64,000 nt of DNA from Spinactinospora alkalitolerans (GCF_013408795.1 NZ_JACCCC010000001.1:2852001-2916000); one strand, 5' to 3'; positions 45,801 through 53,465 are shown, counted from the stretch's first letter. Translations and numbers: made by a program. The notes: a model not told the origin generated them from the letters alone.

Positions 45801-46196
45801 CGGGCGGCCTGGGGGCCCTACGCGCCGTGGGCCCGCCCGTTGACCTCCCCGACAGCGGCCCCCGGCGAGGCTGCACCCGTACCGGACGCACCCCCCGACC
45901 TGCTCAACGAGGCGCTCACCTGCCTGGCCGCACGGGCCGCCGTCGCCGTCGCCGACCGCCCCTCGATGGAGCGCGCGTACCGTCGGCTGCTCCCCGCCGC
46001 CGGGGAGCTGGCCGGTGCGGGCAGCGGCCTGCTGACCCTCGGCCCCGTCGCACACCACCTCGGCGACCTCGCCCGCACGCTCGGGCGCCGGGCCGAAGCC
46101 GCAGACCACTACCGCAGGGCCCTGCACATCGCCGCCAAGGCCGGGGCGCCACACTGGGCGACCGCCGCACGGACGGCGCTGAACCACCTCGATTGA
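42888..46196 (+). CDS. Large SARP-type regulator with ATPase and TPR region (AfsR/BTAD-like)
   Basis: 1102 residues. An OmpR-like winged helix opens the protein (VAFRVLGPLEAADERGPLAL; PRHRAVLARLVIAEG), then a bacterial transcriptional activation domain of about 150 residues (RLVEDLWETPPDGAVAAIRT; RHLALALYRSGRQGDALSAL; ELGVDPGPELRRLE). An AAA-type ATPase follows, with Walker A SGDAGAGKTALAE near residue 322 and Walker B VLLVFDDLHRAGEETLELL. The C-terminal half is TPR-like helical repeats. This layout matches AfsR-like pathway and global activators of secondary metabolism. It is divergent from an alpha/beta hydrolase; no biosynthetic cluster is adjacent, so its target is unknown. The start is probably leaderless. 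Confidence 0.9.
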   Translation: MSGEAAGAAAVAFRVLGPLEAADERGPLALKGPRHRAVLARLVIAEGRAVPVDRLVEDLWETPPDGAVAAIRTFVSGLRRALEPGRPPRRPARLLVTAPPGYALRAAPDAVDARRFEATVARSGPLLTEGRAREVPARLEEALALWRGPAYAEFTAYPWARGEIDRLDGLRLLAVERRAEALLELGRAVDAVPDLEAHTLAHPLRENAWRHLALALYRSGRQGDALSALRRARETLVTELGVDPGPELRRLETDVLAQAPHLTPRTRAVAAARPDPPQEATAPPRESASRPFVGRAQELELLEQAAAAAAQHGVTGVALVSGDAGAGKTALAETFTRGLAARGWTTAWGRSPEHDGAPAAWPWTQIADALADVAAGPDGSGGHTGSAPAADPAAARFRALREAVSLLASVADRGPVLLVFDDLHRAGEETLELLTALVTEAVPGPVLLIGTYRTGEISPALAGALARLAPREPVRVYLGGLPETATGELVRAVVHHDIDARTVHTIHRRSGGNPFFARELARLFSSEGSAALDAVPAGVRDVIRHRMAALPPSARRLLQQAAVIGRDIDPDLLASLSDDEDGLLDALDAALLAGFLTEQDTHDLRFAHVLVRDTLYEGISRPRRAHWHTAVAEAIETLRPDDVSSLAHHFGRAATCATAARAARYARAAAFQAERRFAPHEAARLWRDAVTAHDRSGDGDVRGRLEAVMGMVRALAVTGRLEAARRHRAEAVAAAEELGDPDLTAEVITAFDVPAVWTRNDDEKLARQVAEAAERTLAALPDNREEQRSRLLSTIALELRGTFTDRGRRAARRAEAIARRLGDPALLALALNARFMQSFQRAGLAPQRAETGTELVELAARHGLVTFEVLGHLILVQAHSALADFSTADAHAAAADRLGARYEIPLVGVFTQWYTALRMTAAGHPAEAEAAYRTAGTRLADSGMPGVEQGILPLALLCLRIQNGEPPPADARAAWGPYAPWARPLTSPTAAPGEAAPVPDAPPDLLNEALTCLAARAAVAVADRPSMERAYRRLLPAAGELAGAGSGLLTLGPVAHHLGDLARTLGRRAEAADHYRRALHIAAKAGAPHWATAARTALNHLD

Positions 46197-46241
46197 GCGG
46201 CGCCGCTGCCGCACGCCCGCGGCACCGCCCCCGGCATTGAC

Positions 46242-46448
46242 GTGGAGATCCGCGACGCGCGGGTGCTCACCGCCGACGGCGGCCTCGTCGTGGCGGTCTA
46301 TGAGGAGCACCAGCGGACGGATGAGCCGCACAGCGCCCGGCGCAGCACGGCCGTGTTCGTGCGGGATCCGGCGGCGCGGCACGGCCTGCGCTGGCGGCAC
46401 CCGCACGAGACGTGGATCAGCCCGCCGAGCGCCCGTCCGAGCCCCTGA
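46242..46448 (+). pseudogene. DUF4440/NTF2-like protein, C-terminal half only
   Basis: 68 residues from a GTG. The stretch DARVLTADGGLVVAVYEEHQ, then STAVFVRDPAARHGLRWRHP and HETWIS, matches the last strands of DUF4440/SnoaL-like proteins (typical end: RWLHLHETWL). The N-terminal helices that close the cone-shaped fold are missing, and upstream sequence to the SARP stop does not encode them. It is most likely a truncated gene; if translated it would not fold normally. Confidence 0.6.
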
Positions 46449-46710
46449 CGCCCCGTCCCCTTGGCGGCGGTCCGGGGGCGGCGCCGGGTTCCTCCGCGAA
46501 TGGCCGACCACGGGAGTTCTGCGACACCCCGCAGACGATGTCCGGTTCATCCGCGGGACTCGGGTAACGTTGCTGTCGCCAACGGTGGACCTACCGAGGA
46601 GGTGAGACCCGTCAACGCTCGATCAGGCCGGGTGCTCCCCCTCACGGCCGTGCGGCCAGTCCGGCACAGGTGACCGAAGGGAGTGCCCGCAGGCATCCCG
46701 AAAGGCTCTC
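46449..46710. other. Gap with a possible short leader reading frame
   Basis: About 260 bases without a supported protein gene. A GTG at 46605 directly after GAGGAG opens a 22-codon frame (VRPVNARSGRVLPLTAVRPV, then RHR and stop) that ends 40 bases before the methyltransferase start. It could be a leader peptide or chance. Confidence 0.3.
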
Positions 46711-47625
46711 TTGTCGGTCTCACCGTCACCTCTCCCCCGGTCCGCCGTCGTCACCAGGCTCCGCGCCGCCGGCTGCGTCTTCGCCGAGGACGAGGCGCAT
46801 CTGCTCACATCCACGGCACGGACGCCGGCCGAACTCGACGCCATGGTGGAACGGCGGGTCGTCGGCCTGCCCCTCGAACACGTCCTCGGCTGGGCGGAGT
46901 TCTGCGGCCTGCGCATAGCGGTCGACCCCGGGGTCTTCGTGCCCCGCCGCCGCACCGAGTTCCTCGTCCACCAGGCCGCCGCCTTCGCCCGCCGGGCCGC
47001 GAGTCCCGTCGAAGGGACCGCCGCCGATCCCCGCTCGACCGCCGACTCCGCTGATCAGCCCCTTCCCCGGCCACCGGCCGTCGTCGCCGACCTGTGCTGC
47101 GGCTCGGGGGCGGTGGGCGCAGCGGTGGGCGCGGCCCTGGAACGGGTCGAACTGCACGCCGCCGACATCGACCCCGCCGCGGTGCGCTGCGCCCGCCGCA
47201 ACGTCGCCGCCGCCGGCGGCCGGGTCTACGAGGGCGACCTCTACGAGCCGCTGCCCGCCGCGCTGCGGGGCCGCGTCGACGTCCTGATCGCCATCACCCC
47301 CTACGTCCCGACCGAGGAGGTCGGGCTGCTGCCCAGGGAGGCCCGCATGCACGAATCGCGGGTGGCGCTCGACGGCGGCGCCGACGGGCTCGACGTCCTG
47401 CGACGGGTGACCGCGGCGGCGCCGCTGTGGCTGGCACCGGGCGGCCACATGCTGGTCGAGACGAGCGAGCGCCAGGCGCCGCGCGCCGTCGAGATCTTCG
47501 GCCGCAGCGGGCTGGTGCCGCGGGTGGCCCATTCCGAAGAGCTGGAGGCCACCGTCGTCATCGGGACCGGGCCCGCCCCGCCGGAGCGGACCGGACCTCC
47601 TCCGAAGGACCGGCTCAGTCCCTGA
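46711..47625 (+). CDS. PrmC-related N5-glutamine methyltransferase (TIGR03704-like), catalytic Asn replaced
   Basis: 304 residues. ELDAMVERRVVGLPLEHVLG followed by WAEFCG and FVPRRRTEFLVHQA form the PrmC-like N-terminal region. VVADLCCGSGAVGAAVGAAL is the SAM-binding motif I and LHAADIDPAAVRCARRN is motif II. The PrmC family uses (D/N)PPY; TIGR03704 members normally read VANAPYVPT. Here the sequence is IAITPYVPT, so the catalytic Asn is Ile, which would need one A-to-T change. The rest, EARMHESRVALDGGADGLDV, is intact. The TTG start at 46711 follows GAAAGG. True release factors are modified by PrmC; this related group has no confirmed substrate. Confidence 0.82.
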   Translation: MSVSPSPLPRSAVVTRLRAAGCVFAEDEAHLLTSTARTPAELDAMVERRVVGLPLEHVLGWAEFCGLRIAVDPGVFVPRRRTEFLVHQAAAFARRAASPVEGTAADPRSTADSADQPLPRPPAVVADLCCGSGAVGAAVGAALERVELHAADIDPAAVRCARRNVAAAGGRVYEGDLYEPLPAALRGRVDVLIAITPYVPTEEVGLLPREARMHESRVALDGGADGLDVLRRVTAAAPLWLAPGGHMLVETSERQAPRAVEIFGRSGLVPRVAHSEELEATVVIGTGPAPPERTGPPPKDRLSP

Positions 47626-47892
47626 TTCCGGGCTCGGACTCCATGACGGTGTCGGCGACCTCGCTCAGCCGCGGAAGGTGGTCGAGCACCCGGTCGGCGG
47701 CTCGCCCGCGGCCGTCGGATGCCGGGGCGCGTGGATCGGATAGTCTCGCCGACCGTGAAGCGCTGATCCGCCCTCCGGCCGTCCGGCGCCGTCGAGCAGG
47801 GCTCCGGCGCCTGCTTCGCGCTGTCCGCGCATCGGGCCGGATCGGCGGATCCCCGGTGACGGTGATCGATCGGTGCTTCCCGAGAACAGGTG
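47626..47892. other. Gap before the nucleotidyltransferase gene
   Basis: About 265 bases. A minus-strand frame ending at 47615 reads GRGRAADRVLDHLPRLSEVA and DTVMESEPGIRD, with coding-like codons, and might be the tail of an eroded gene. I cannot identify it. GGATAG near 47736 is a possible -10 for the plus strand. Confidence 0.3.
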
Positions 47893-48669
47893 ATGACATT
47901 GCAGGACCAGGAATTCCTCGACCACGTCGGCGACCGGCTCGCCGCGCTGCCCAACGTCCGCGCGGTCAGCCTCGGCGGCTCCAGGGCCCAGGGCACCCAC
48001 CGGCCCGACAGCGACTGGGACCTCGCCCTCTACTACCGCGGCGGCTTCGACCCCGACGGACTGCGGGCCCTGGGCTGGCCGGGCGAGGTCTCGGAGGTCG
48101 GCGGCTGGGGCGGCGGAGCGTTCAACGGAGGCGCCTGGCTGACCATCGACGGACGCCGTGTGGACGTGCACTACCGCGACCTCGACGCCGTGGAGCACGA
48201 GATCGCCGAGGCGCGGGAGGGCCGGTTCCACTGGGAGCCGCTGATGTTCCACCTGGCCGGGATCCCCAGCTACCTGGTCGTCGGCGAACTCGCGATCAAC
48301 CGGGTGCTGCGCGGCGAACTGCCCCGCCCGTCCTACCCGCGGGCGCTGCGCTCGGCCGCCGCCGGGCACTGGCGGGCGAGCAGCCGCCTCACCCTGGCCT
48401 ACGCCGAGGCCGACCACGCCCCGCGCGGTCGGCACGCCGAGACCGCGGGAACCGTCGCGACAGCGGCCGTGCAGGCCGGGCACGCGGTCCTCGCCGCGCG
48501 CGGCGCGTGGGTCACCAACGAGAAGACCCTGCTGGACCGGGCCGGGCTGCGCGGCGTCGACGCCGTCATCGCGGGCATGGACTCCGACCCCGAGTCCCTG
48601 GCCGCGGCCGTCACCGCGGCCGGGGAGCTGTTCGAGTCGGCGTTCGGCACGGCCCCGACGGACGGCTGA
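47893..48669 (+). CDS. Nucleotidyltransferase-domain protein
   Basis: 258 residues. The polymerase-beta-like catalytic loop is VSLGGSRAQGTHRPDSDWDL followed by ALYY, that is GGS...DxD with the Asp pair in DSDWD. The third acidic residue is in RRVDVHYRDLD. The C-terminal half is helical (ALRSAAAGHWRASSRLTLAY) and resembles the substrate-binding bundle of aminoglycoside adenylyltransferase-like and MNT-type enzymes. It may transfer a nucleotide to a small molecule or protein; no HEPN partner is adjacent. ATG 47893 is used; GTG 47890 immediately before it is also possible. Confidence 0.85.
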   Translation: MTLQDQEFLDHVGDRLAALPNVRAVSLGGSRAQGTHRPDSDWDLALYYRGGFDPDGLRALGWPGEVSEVGGWGGGAFNGGAWLTIDGRRVDVHYRDLDAVEHEIAEAREGRFHWEPLMFHLAGIPSYLVVGELAINRVLRGELPRPSYPRALRSAAAGHWRASSRLTLAYAEADHAPRGRHAETAGTVATAAVQAGHAVLAARGAWVTNEKTLLDRAGLRGVDAVIAGMDSDPESLAAAVTAAGELFESAFGTAPTDG

Positions 48670-48708
48670 CCCGGCCCTTCGCAGCGAGGAGGCGGAAGGG
48701 GGCCCGGT

Positions 48709-49473
48709 TCACGGGGCGGTGAGAACCAGCGGACCGTCGGCGGTGATGGCGACCGTGTGCTCGCTGTGAGCGGCGCGGCTGCCGTCGGCGGTGCGCACCG
48801 TCCAGCCGTCGGGGGCGATCCGGTAGGCGTCGCCCCCGCGGGTGAGCATGGGCTCCAGCGCCAGGACCAGGCCGGGCCGCAGCCGCATCCCCCGTCCGCC
48901 CCGGCCCTCGTTGGGCACGTGCGGGGCCTCGTGCATGACGCGCCCGATCCCGTGGCCGCCGTGGTCGGCGAGCATCCCGTAGCCGGCGCCGCGCGCGGCG
49001 CCGCCGATCGCCTCGGAGACATCGCCGATCGTGCGGCCCGGCCGCGCGGCCTCGATCCCGGCGCGCAGCGCCCGGTCGGTCGCCGCGATCATCGCCGCAT
49101 CGGCCGGGTCGGCCGCTCCGGCGATGAAGGTGGTCGCCGCGTCGGCGCACCAACCGCGCAGGCGGGCCCCGCAGTCGATGCTCACCACGTCGCCGTCCTC
49201 GATGCGCTCGTCGGTGGGGACGCCGTGCGCGACGGCGTCGTTGAGGCTGGCGCAGACGGTGTCGGGGAACGGCGCGGGAGCCCCGCTCGGGTGATGGCCC
49301 AGGAACAGCGGTTCGGCGCCGGCGTCGGCGATCACCTTGGCGGCGACCTCGTCGAGCTCGCGCACCCGGACTCCTGCGGCGGCGTGCGCACGCACGGCGT
49401 CGAGCGCCCGGGCCACGATCCGCCCCGCGGCGCGCATCGCCTCGATCTCGGCGGGCGTCTTCAGCTCGACCAT
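48709..49473 (-). CDS. map: Type I methionine aminopeptidase
   Basis: 254 residues. The enzyme removes the initiator Met from new proteins. The five metal ligands of the pita-bread fold are present: two Asp in SIDCGARLRGWCADAATTF, His in DHGGHGIGRVMHEAPHVPN, Glu in VLALEPML and Glu in AAHSEHTVAI. The start VELKTPAEIEAMRAAGRIVA is typical. I chose the ATG at 49473 as GAGGGAG lies four to ten bases upstream. It is a stand-alone copy, not next to ribosomal protein genes, so it may be the secondary map of an actinomycete. It is divergent from a small XRE regulator with a 49-base spacer. Confidence 0.93.
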   Translation of the reverse strand: MVELKTPAEIEAMRAAGRIVARALDAVRAHAAAGVRVRELDEVAAKVIADAGAEPLFLGHHPSGAPAPFPDTVCASLNDAVAHGVPTDERIEDGDVVSIDCGARLRGWCADAATTFIAGAADPADAAMIAATDRALRAGIEAARPGRTIGDVSEAIGGAARGAGYGMLADHGGHGIGRVMHEAPHVPNEGRGGRGMRLRPGLVLALEPMLTRGGDAYRIAPDGWTVRTADGSRAAHSEHTVAITADGPLVLTAP

Positions 49474-49499
49474 GTCACTCCCTCTCTTCACCAATAACT

Positions 49500-49522
49500 A
49501 TACCGGTATTAGTATCACGGAC
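49500..49522 (+). promoter_or_regulatory. Promoter and palindrome between map and XRE gene
   Basis: ATACCGGTAT (49500-49509) is a perfect palindrome. TAGTAT (49510-49515) is a strong -10 hexamer followed by seven bases and the ATG of the XRE gene, a leaderless layout. The palindrome is a candidate XRE operator that would affect both genes. Confidence 0.55.
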
Positions 49523-49792
49523 ATGGTTCGAGTTCCCTTGACCCCCTACGAGCGCGACCGCGGCGAGCGGCTGGGGTGCCTCCTGCGCGAGGCGCGCGGG
49601 CAACGCAGCATGGCCCACGTCGCCGCGCGGGCGGAGATCTCCGTGGAGACGCTGCGCAAGATCGAGACCGGGCGCATCCCGACCCCGGCGTTCTTCACGA
49701 TCGCCGCGCTGAGCGAGGCGCTGGGACTTTCCATGGACGATATCGCCGCGGCCCTGCCCAAACCCGGACAGGACCCGGCCCTGGCCTCGTAA
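49523..49792 (+). CDS. Small XRE-family helix-turn-helix regulator
   Basis: 89 residues made almost wholly of an XRE/Cro domain: ERLGCLLREARGQRSMAHVA, ARAEISVETLRKIETGRIPT (recognition helix SVETLRKIETG), and FTIAALSEALGLSMDDIAAA. The N-terminal MVRVPLTPYERDRGE is conserved in a family of small actinomycete XRE proteins that often lie beside map genes. It has no effector domain, so it may be constitutively DNA-binding or work with a partner. The ATG is seven bases after TAGTAT without a ribosome site. Confidence 0.88.
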   Translation: MVRVPLTPYERDRGERLGCLLREARGQRSMAHVAARAEISVETLRKIETGRIPTPAFFTIAALSEALGLSMDDIAAALPKPGQDPALAS

Positions 49793-50095
49793 TGCCAGGC
49801 CGGCCATGGTCGGTTTCGGTCGGAATATTGCCGGTTTCACCATGGCGGGCGCGGTCCGCGTCGGTCCGCGCCTCCGGTGTCACCGGCGGGCGGGGCCGTT
49901 CCCGTACCTTCCGGTGCTTCCACAGATCAGAACCCCGGTGAGAGGGCTGGATCGGCCGGGGATTCCCCGGCGCAATTGCGGTGAAGAGTTTCTATATCGG
50001 CACCCGGGTATTCGGACACTTCTGCTGATGGTCGCCGCGATGGCGATTTCCGGAACCATTCCCGAATCCACCGGCAATTCCGATAGCTTCCCGCC
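49793..50095. other. Gap upstream of the putative nuclease gene
   Basis: About 300 bases without a supported gene. Just before the ATG at 50096, TAGCTT lies six bases upstream and may be a leaderless -10. Otherwise I see nothing recognisable. Confidence 0.4.
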
Positions 50096-50983
50096 ATGCC
50101 GACAACCGAGCATGAGATGCCGATCGAGTTCCTGCACAACCGCCCGCAGATCGCGGCGAGTCTGCTGCAGGACGCCTTCGGCGTCCCGATACCCGACCAC
50201 GACGAAACGCGCCTGGCCTCAGGCGACTGCACCGACAACCAGCCGAAGGAGTACCGCGCCGACGCAGTAGTGACTCTGAGCCGCCAGGGAATCAACACCA
50301 TGGCGGTGGTGGTCGAGATCCAGCGCGCCAAGGACGCCCGGAAGCGCTATTCCTGGCCGGTCTACGTCTCCACCATGCGTGCCCGCCTGGAGTGCCCCAC
50401 GGTGCTGCTGGTGATCTGCCCCGACGAGGCGACGGCCCAATGGGCCGGCGAGCCCATCGGGATGGGCCATCCCGGGTGGAGCCTGGCCCCCTTGGTCCTC
50501 GGCCGCGCCCGGACGCCGGTGGTCACCACACGCGAGCAGGCGCTCGCCGCACCGGAGATCGCCGTGCTCTCGGCCGTGGCTCACGGCGCGGAGGACAAGG
50601 ACACCCTCGTGGCGTGCGCGGAGGCGTTGAATTCACTGAGCTCCGAACTGTTCGGGCTCTACCATGACTATGTGGTGACCGCACTATCAGGCACGGCCCG
50701 CGCACACTGGGAGGCGTTGATGGCGAGTAAAACCTACGAGTACAAGAGCGAGTTCGCCCGCAAGTACGTGGCCGAGGGCGAGGCCAGGGGCGAGGCCAGG
50801 GGCGAGGCCAGGGGCGAAGCCAGGGGCGAGGCCAGGGCGATCCTGCGGATGTTGGCCGCGCGCGGGATCGCGGTGAGTGAGGAGGCTCGCGACCGGATCA
50901 CCTCCTGCACCAGTACCGATCAGCTCGAGGCCTGGGTGGACCGCGTCGCCTTCGTCGACTCCGCCGAAGAACTCTTCGACTGA
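50096..50983 (+). CDS. Putative PD-(D/E)XK-like protein with EARG repeat and C-terminal module
   Basis: 295 residues, from a family common in actinomycetes but uncharacterised. The N-terminal 190 residues have EYRADAVVTLSRQGINTMAV and VVEIQRAKDARKRYSWPVYV. The Asp in RADAVV and the E-x-Q in VEIQ fit a PD-(D/E)XK nuclease core like that of Rpn/transposase-related nucleases; this is inferred. From Met209 the module MASKTYEYKSEFARKYVAEG begins, then five EARG tetrapeptides (residues 229-248), then LAARGIAVSEEARDRITSCT and STDQLEAWVDRVAFVDSAEE. The last part looks like a small helical recognition domain. An internal ATG at 50720 could yield the module alone. The 3' module is repeated immediately downstream. 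Confidence 0.8.
   Translation: MPTTEHEMPIEFLHNRPQIAASLLQDAFGVPIPDHDETRLASGDCTDNQPKEYRADAVVTLSRQGINTMAVVVEIQRAKDARKRYSWPVYVSTMRARLECPTVLLVICPDEATAQWAGEPIGMGHPGWSLAPLVLGRARTPVVTTREQALAAPEIAVLSAVAHGAEDKDTLVACAEALNSLSSELFGLYHDYVVTALSGTARAHWEALMASKTYEYKSEFARKYVAEGEARGEARGEARGEARGEARAILRMLAARGIAVSEEARDRITSCTSTDQLEAWVDRVAFVDSAEELFD
50780..50839 (+). repeat. Five 12-bp tandem repeats encoding EARG
   Basis: The unit GAGGCCAGGGGC occurs five times in frame with only one G-to-A change in the fourth and a variant end in the fifth. Three more units occur in the duplicated copy at 51048-51083. Such a repeat can change length by slippage without breaking the frame. Confidence 0.85.
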
Positions 50984-50987
50984 TCCG

Positions 50988-51239
50988 ATGGCGAGCAGGA
51001 CCTACGAGTACAAGAGCGAGTTCGCCCGCAAGTACGTGGCCGAGGGCGAGGCCAGGGGCGAGGCCAGGGGCGAGGCCAGGGGAATGGCCAAGGTGATCCT
51101 GCGGGCAATGGCCGCGCGCGGGGTCGCGGTGAGTGAGGAGGTCCGTGAGCGGATCGCCTCCTGCACCAGCATCGACCAGCTCGAGGCCTGGGGAGATCGT
51201 GTCGCCTTCGTCGACTCCGCCGAAGAACTGTTCGACTGA
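50988..51239 (+). CDS. Duplicated C-terminal module of the upstream protein
   Basis: 83 residues starting MASRTYEYKSEFARKYVAEG, with three EARG units, then LRAMAARGVAVSEEVRERIA and SIDQLEAWGDRVAFVDSAEE. It is a near-identical copy of residues 209-295 of the preceding protein and starts only four bases after its stop. It lacks the nuclease-like domain. The substitutions are mostly conservative and the frame is intact, so it may be expressed, perhaps as a modulator or subunit of the longer protein. No separate ribosome site is evident, so translation would depend on reinitiation. Confidence 0.7.
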   Translation: MASRTYEYKSEFARKYVAEGEARGEARGEARGMAKVILRAMAARGVAVSEEVRERIASCTSIDQLEAWGDRVAFVDSAEELFD

Positions 51240-51407
51240 AACGCCGGGGCGCCCTCAGGGCCTCGTGCGGTCGGGTCATCACACGCGCCTCCCCGCTTTC
51301 CACCGGTGGCCGTGTGCGAGGCCGTCAGGTCTTGCGCACGGCCACCGTGCGGGCGCACGTCGAATCTCCGGTGACTCTCACATGTCCCGCAGCGACCCTC
51401 GACCCGC

Positions 51408-53465
51408 CTACAGCACCTCGTGCAGGCGGTCGTCGAGGTCGGAGGCCAGCAGCCGGGAGTAGGTGGCGGTGATGTGGTGGCTGTCGCGGTAGACCAGCAC
51501 GTTGCCGATCACCGCCGGGCAGTCAGGTCCCGCGCAGAACCGGTCGGTCAGGTCCAGCACGTCGGTCCGGGCCTCGGTGCGCTGCGCCGCCTCCACCTGC
51601 GGGTCCTCGCGCGACAGCGCGTCCTCGCGCGCGCGGGTGCAGGCCGAGAGGTCGTCGGTGTGGCGCAGTACGCACTCGGTGATCTGCGACTTGGTCCGCG
51701 GGCTGTCCCGAATGACGACGACCCTGCTCCCGGAGTCCGACAGCTCGTCCCACAGCCGCGTCATGCCCTCGGTGATCCGCTCGTCGCCCTCCTCCCGCGA
51801 CTCCGCCTCGGCGGCCTTCGCGTTCACGCTGGAGCTGGTGAACACCATGTCGGGACCCAGGGACTCCAGTTCCCGCATGACCCCCTCGTTCCACTCCCGG
51901 CACTGGAGGTAGGGGGCGCCCTCCGGAACCGTGATCAAGGTGTCGGTGAACGCGCACGAGGCCTTGGTGTAGGTGTGCAGCCGCCAGCCGTGCCGCTCGG
52001 CGACCTCCTGCAGTGCGGGGACCCAGTGGGCGGCGTGGGAGTCGCCGACGATCGCGACCTCGACGGCCGCGTCGTCGGGCCCGTAGACGCAGTGGCGCGG
52101 CTCGGTGTCGTCGTTACTGGCCTGGCAGCCGTCGGAGTAGACGTCGGGGAGGTCGTCCTCGGCCTCCAGCGGTGAGGGGTAGACCGGCTCGGTGAGCGCG
52201 GTCGGCACCGGTTCGGCCAGCGCCGACGGCCCCTGGTGGACGGCCGGGTCGAAGTCGACGGTGCGCAGCCGCTGGAGGTTGGCCAGGTGCCCGCCGCCGA
52301 TCACCGCGACGACCAGGATCGCGGCCACCGCGAAGGCCAGCGCCGGCTTGAACGTGCGCAGCGCCGCGGCGCGGCGCACCGGGTCCTCCACGGTGATCTT
52401 GGTCCCCCAGGACAGCAGCACCGAGAGCATCAGCACCAGGAGGCCGGTCACGGGCGTGAGCTCCCGTTCGGAGACGCTCACGGTGAACACGATGACCGGC
52501 CAGTGCCACAGGTACAGCGCGTAGGAGATGTCGCCGACGAAGCGGGCCGGCGCGCAGGCGAGCGCGTCACCGGCCGACCACCGCCCCTGCCCGGCCGCGA
52601 TCACGGCCGCCGCTCCCAGCACCGGCAGCGCCGCGGTGTAGCCGGGAAAGGCCGTCGCGGAGTCGTAGCCCCAGGCCGCGGCCGCGATCGCGGCGAGCCC
52701 GGCCCAGCCCAGCGGCCACCGCACCCGCTCCGGCAGTCCCCACCGGGCCAGCGCGAGCGCCAGCACGCCGCCGACGGCCAGCTCCCACATGCGCGTCTGC
52801 GGCAGGAAGTAGGCCTGGGCCGGCTCGGTGGCGGTCAGCCACACCGAGCACGCGAACGAGGCGGCGGCGACCAGCAGCGTCGCCCCCAGGATCAGGTCGC
52901 CGCCGCGGCGCACGCGGGGCCGCATCCAGGCCCAGCCGATGAACAGCAGCGGCCACACCAGGTAGAACTGCTCCTCGACCGCCAGCGACCAGAAGTGCTG
53001 CACCGGCGTCTCGGCCGCCTCGGCCGCGAGGTAGTCCACGGCCTGGTGCGCCAGGTACAGGTTCTCGGCGTAGGCCGCGCTCGCGATCAACTGGAGCGCG
53101 GTGTCCTCCAGCCGGGTCAGGGGCAGCAGCAGGTAGGCGCAGACGCCGGTGACGGCCAGCACCAGGGTCGCCGCGGGCAGGATGCGGCGGATGCGCCGCA
53201 CGTAGAACCCGGCGAGGGAGACCCGCCCCTCGCGGTGGACCTCGCGGATCAGCATCGTCGTGATGAGGAAGCCGGAGATCACGAAGAACACGTCGACGCC
53301 GACGTAGCCTCCGGGGATGAGGTCGGCATCGATGTGGTAGACGACCACGAGCAGGACGGCGACGGCGCGCAGGCCCTGCACCTCGGGGTAGAAGCGGCGG
53401 CCGTCGGCGGGCGCGCGGGTGGCGGGGGCGGCCGCGGGGGCGGTCTCGGTTGTCACTGAGCTCAA
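51408..53465 (-). CDS. Acyltransferase-3/SGNH fusion (OafA/OatA-like peptidoglycan or glycan O-acyltransferase)
   Basis: 685 residues. The N-terminal acyltransferase-3 domain has about ten helices: YPEVQGLRAVAVLLVVVYHI with the catalytic His, YVGVDVFFVISGFLITTMLI, and FYVRRIRRILPAATLVL. AVEEQFYLVWPLLF and DISYALYLWHWPVIV are further conserved parts. The extracytoplasmic C-terminal SGNH domain has AIVGDSHAAHW (nucleophile Ser) and VYRDSHHITATYS (Asp-His pair). Such fusions move acetyl groups across the membrane onto surface glycans or peptidoglycan. It is a single gene; the acceptor cannot be read from sequence. Confidence 0.9.
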   Translation of the reverse strand: MSSVTTETAPAAAPATRAPADGRRFYPEVQGLRAVAVLLVVVYHIDADLIPGGYVGVDVFFVISGFLITTMLIREVHREGRVSLAGFYVRRIRRILPAATLVLAVTGVCAYLLLPLTRLEDTALQLIASAAYAENLYLAHQAVDYLAAEAAETPVQHFWSLAVEEQFYLVWPLLFIGWAWMRPRVRRGGDLILGATLLVAAASFACSVWLTATEPAQAYFLPQTRMWELAVGGVLALALARWGLPERVRWPLGWAGLAAIAAAAWGYDSATAFPGYTAALPVLGAAAVIAAGQGRWSAGDALACAPARFVGDISYALYLWHWPVIVFTVSVSERELTPVTGLLVLMLSVLLSWGTKITVEDPVRRAAALRTFKPALAFAVAAILVVAVIGGGHLANLQRLRTVDFDPAVHQGPSALAEPVPTALTEPVYPSPLEAEDDLPDVYSDGCQASNDDTEPRHCVYGPDDAAVEVAIVGDSHAAHWVPALQEVAERHGWRLHTYTKASCAFTDTLITVPEGAPYLQCREWNEGVMRELESLGPDMVFTSSSVNAKAAEAESREEGDERITEGMTRLWDELSDSGSRVVVIRDSPRTKSQITECVLRHTDDLSACTRAREDALSREDPQVEAAQRTEARTDVLDLTDRFCAGPDCPAVIGNVLVYRDSHHITATYSRLLASDLDDRLHEVL

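Noticed and set aside
47615-47899. Minus-strand frame of 94 codons before the nucleotidyltransferase gene
   Set aside because: Only the last 30 codons look protein-like; the rest is Arg/Pro-rich. No identity could be assigned.
50780-51083. Regular short repeats that could suggest a CRISPR array
   Set aside because: The unit is 12 bp without spacers and lies in frame inside a gene, encoding EARG; it is a coding tandem repeat.
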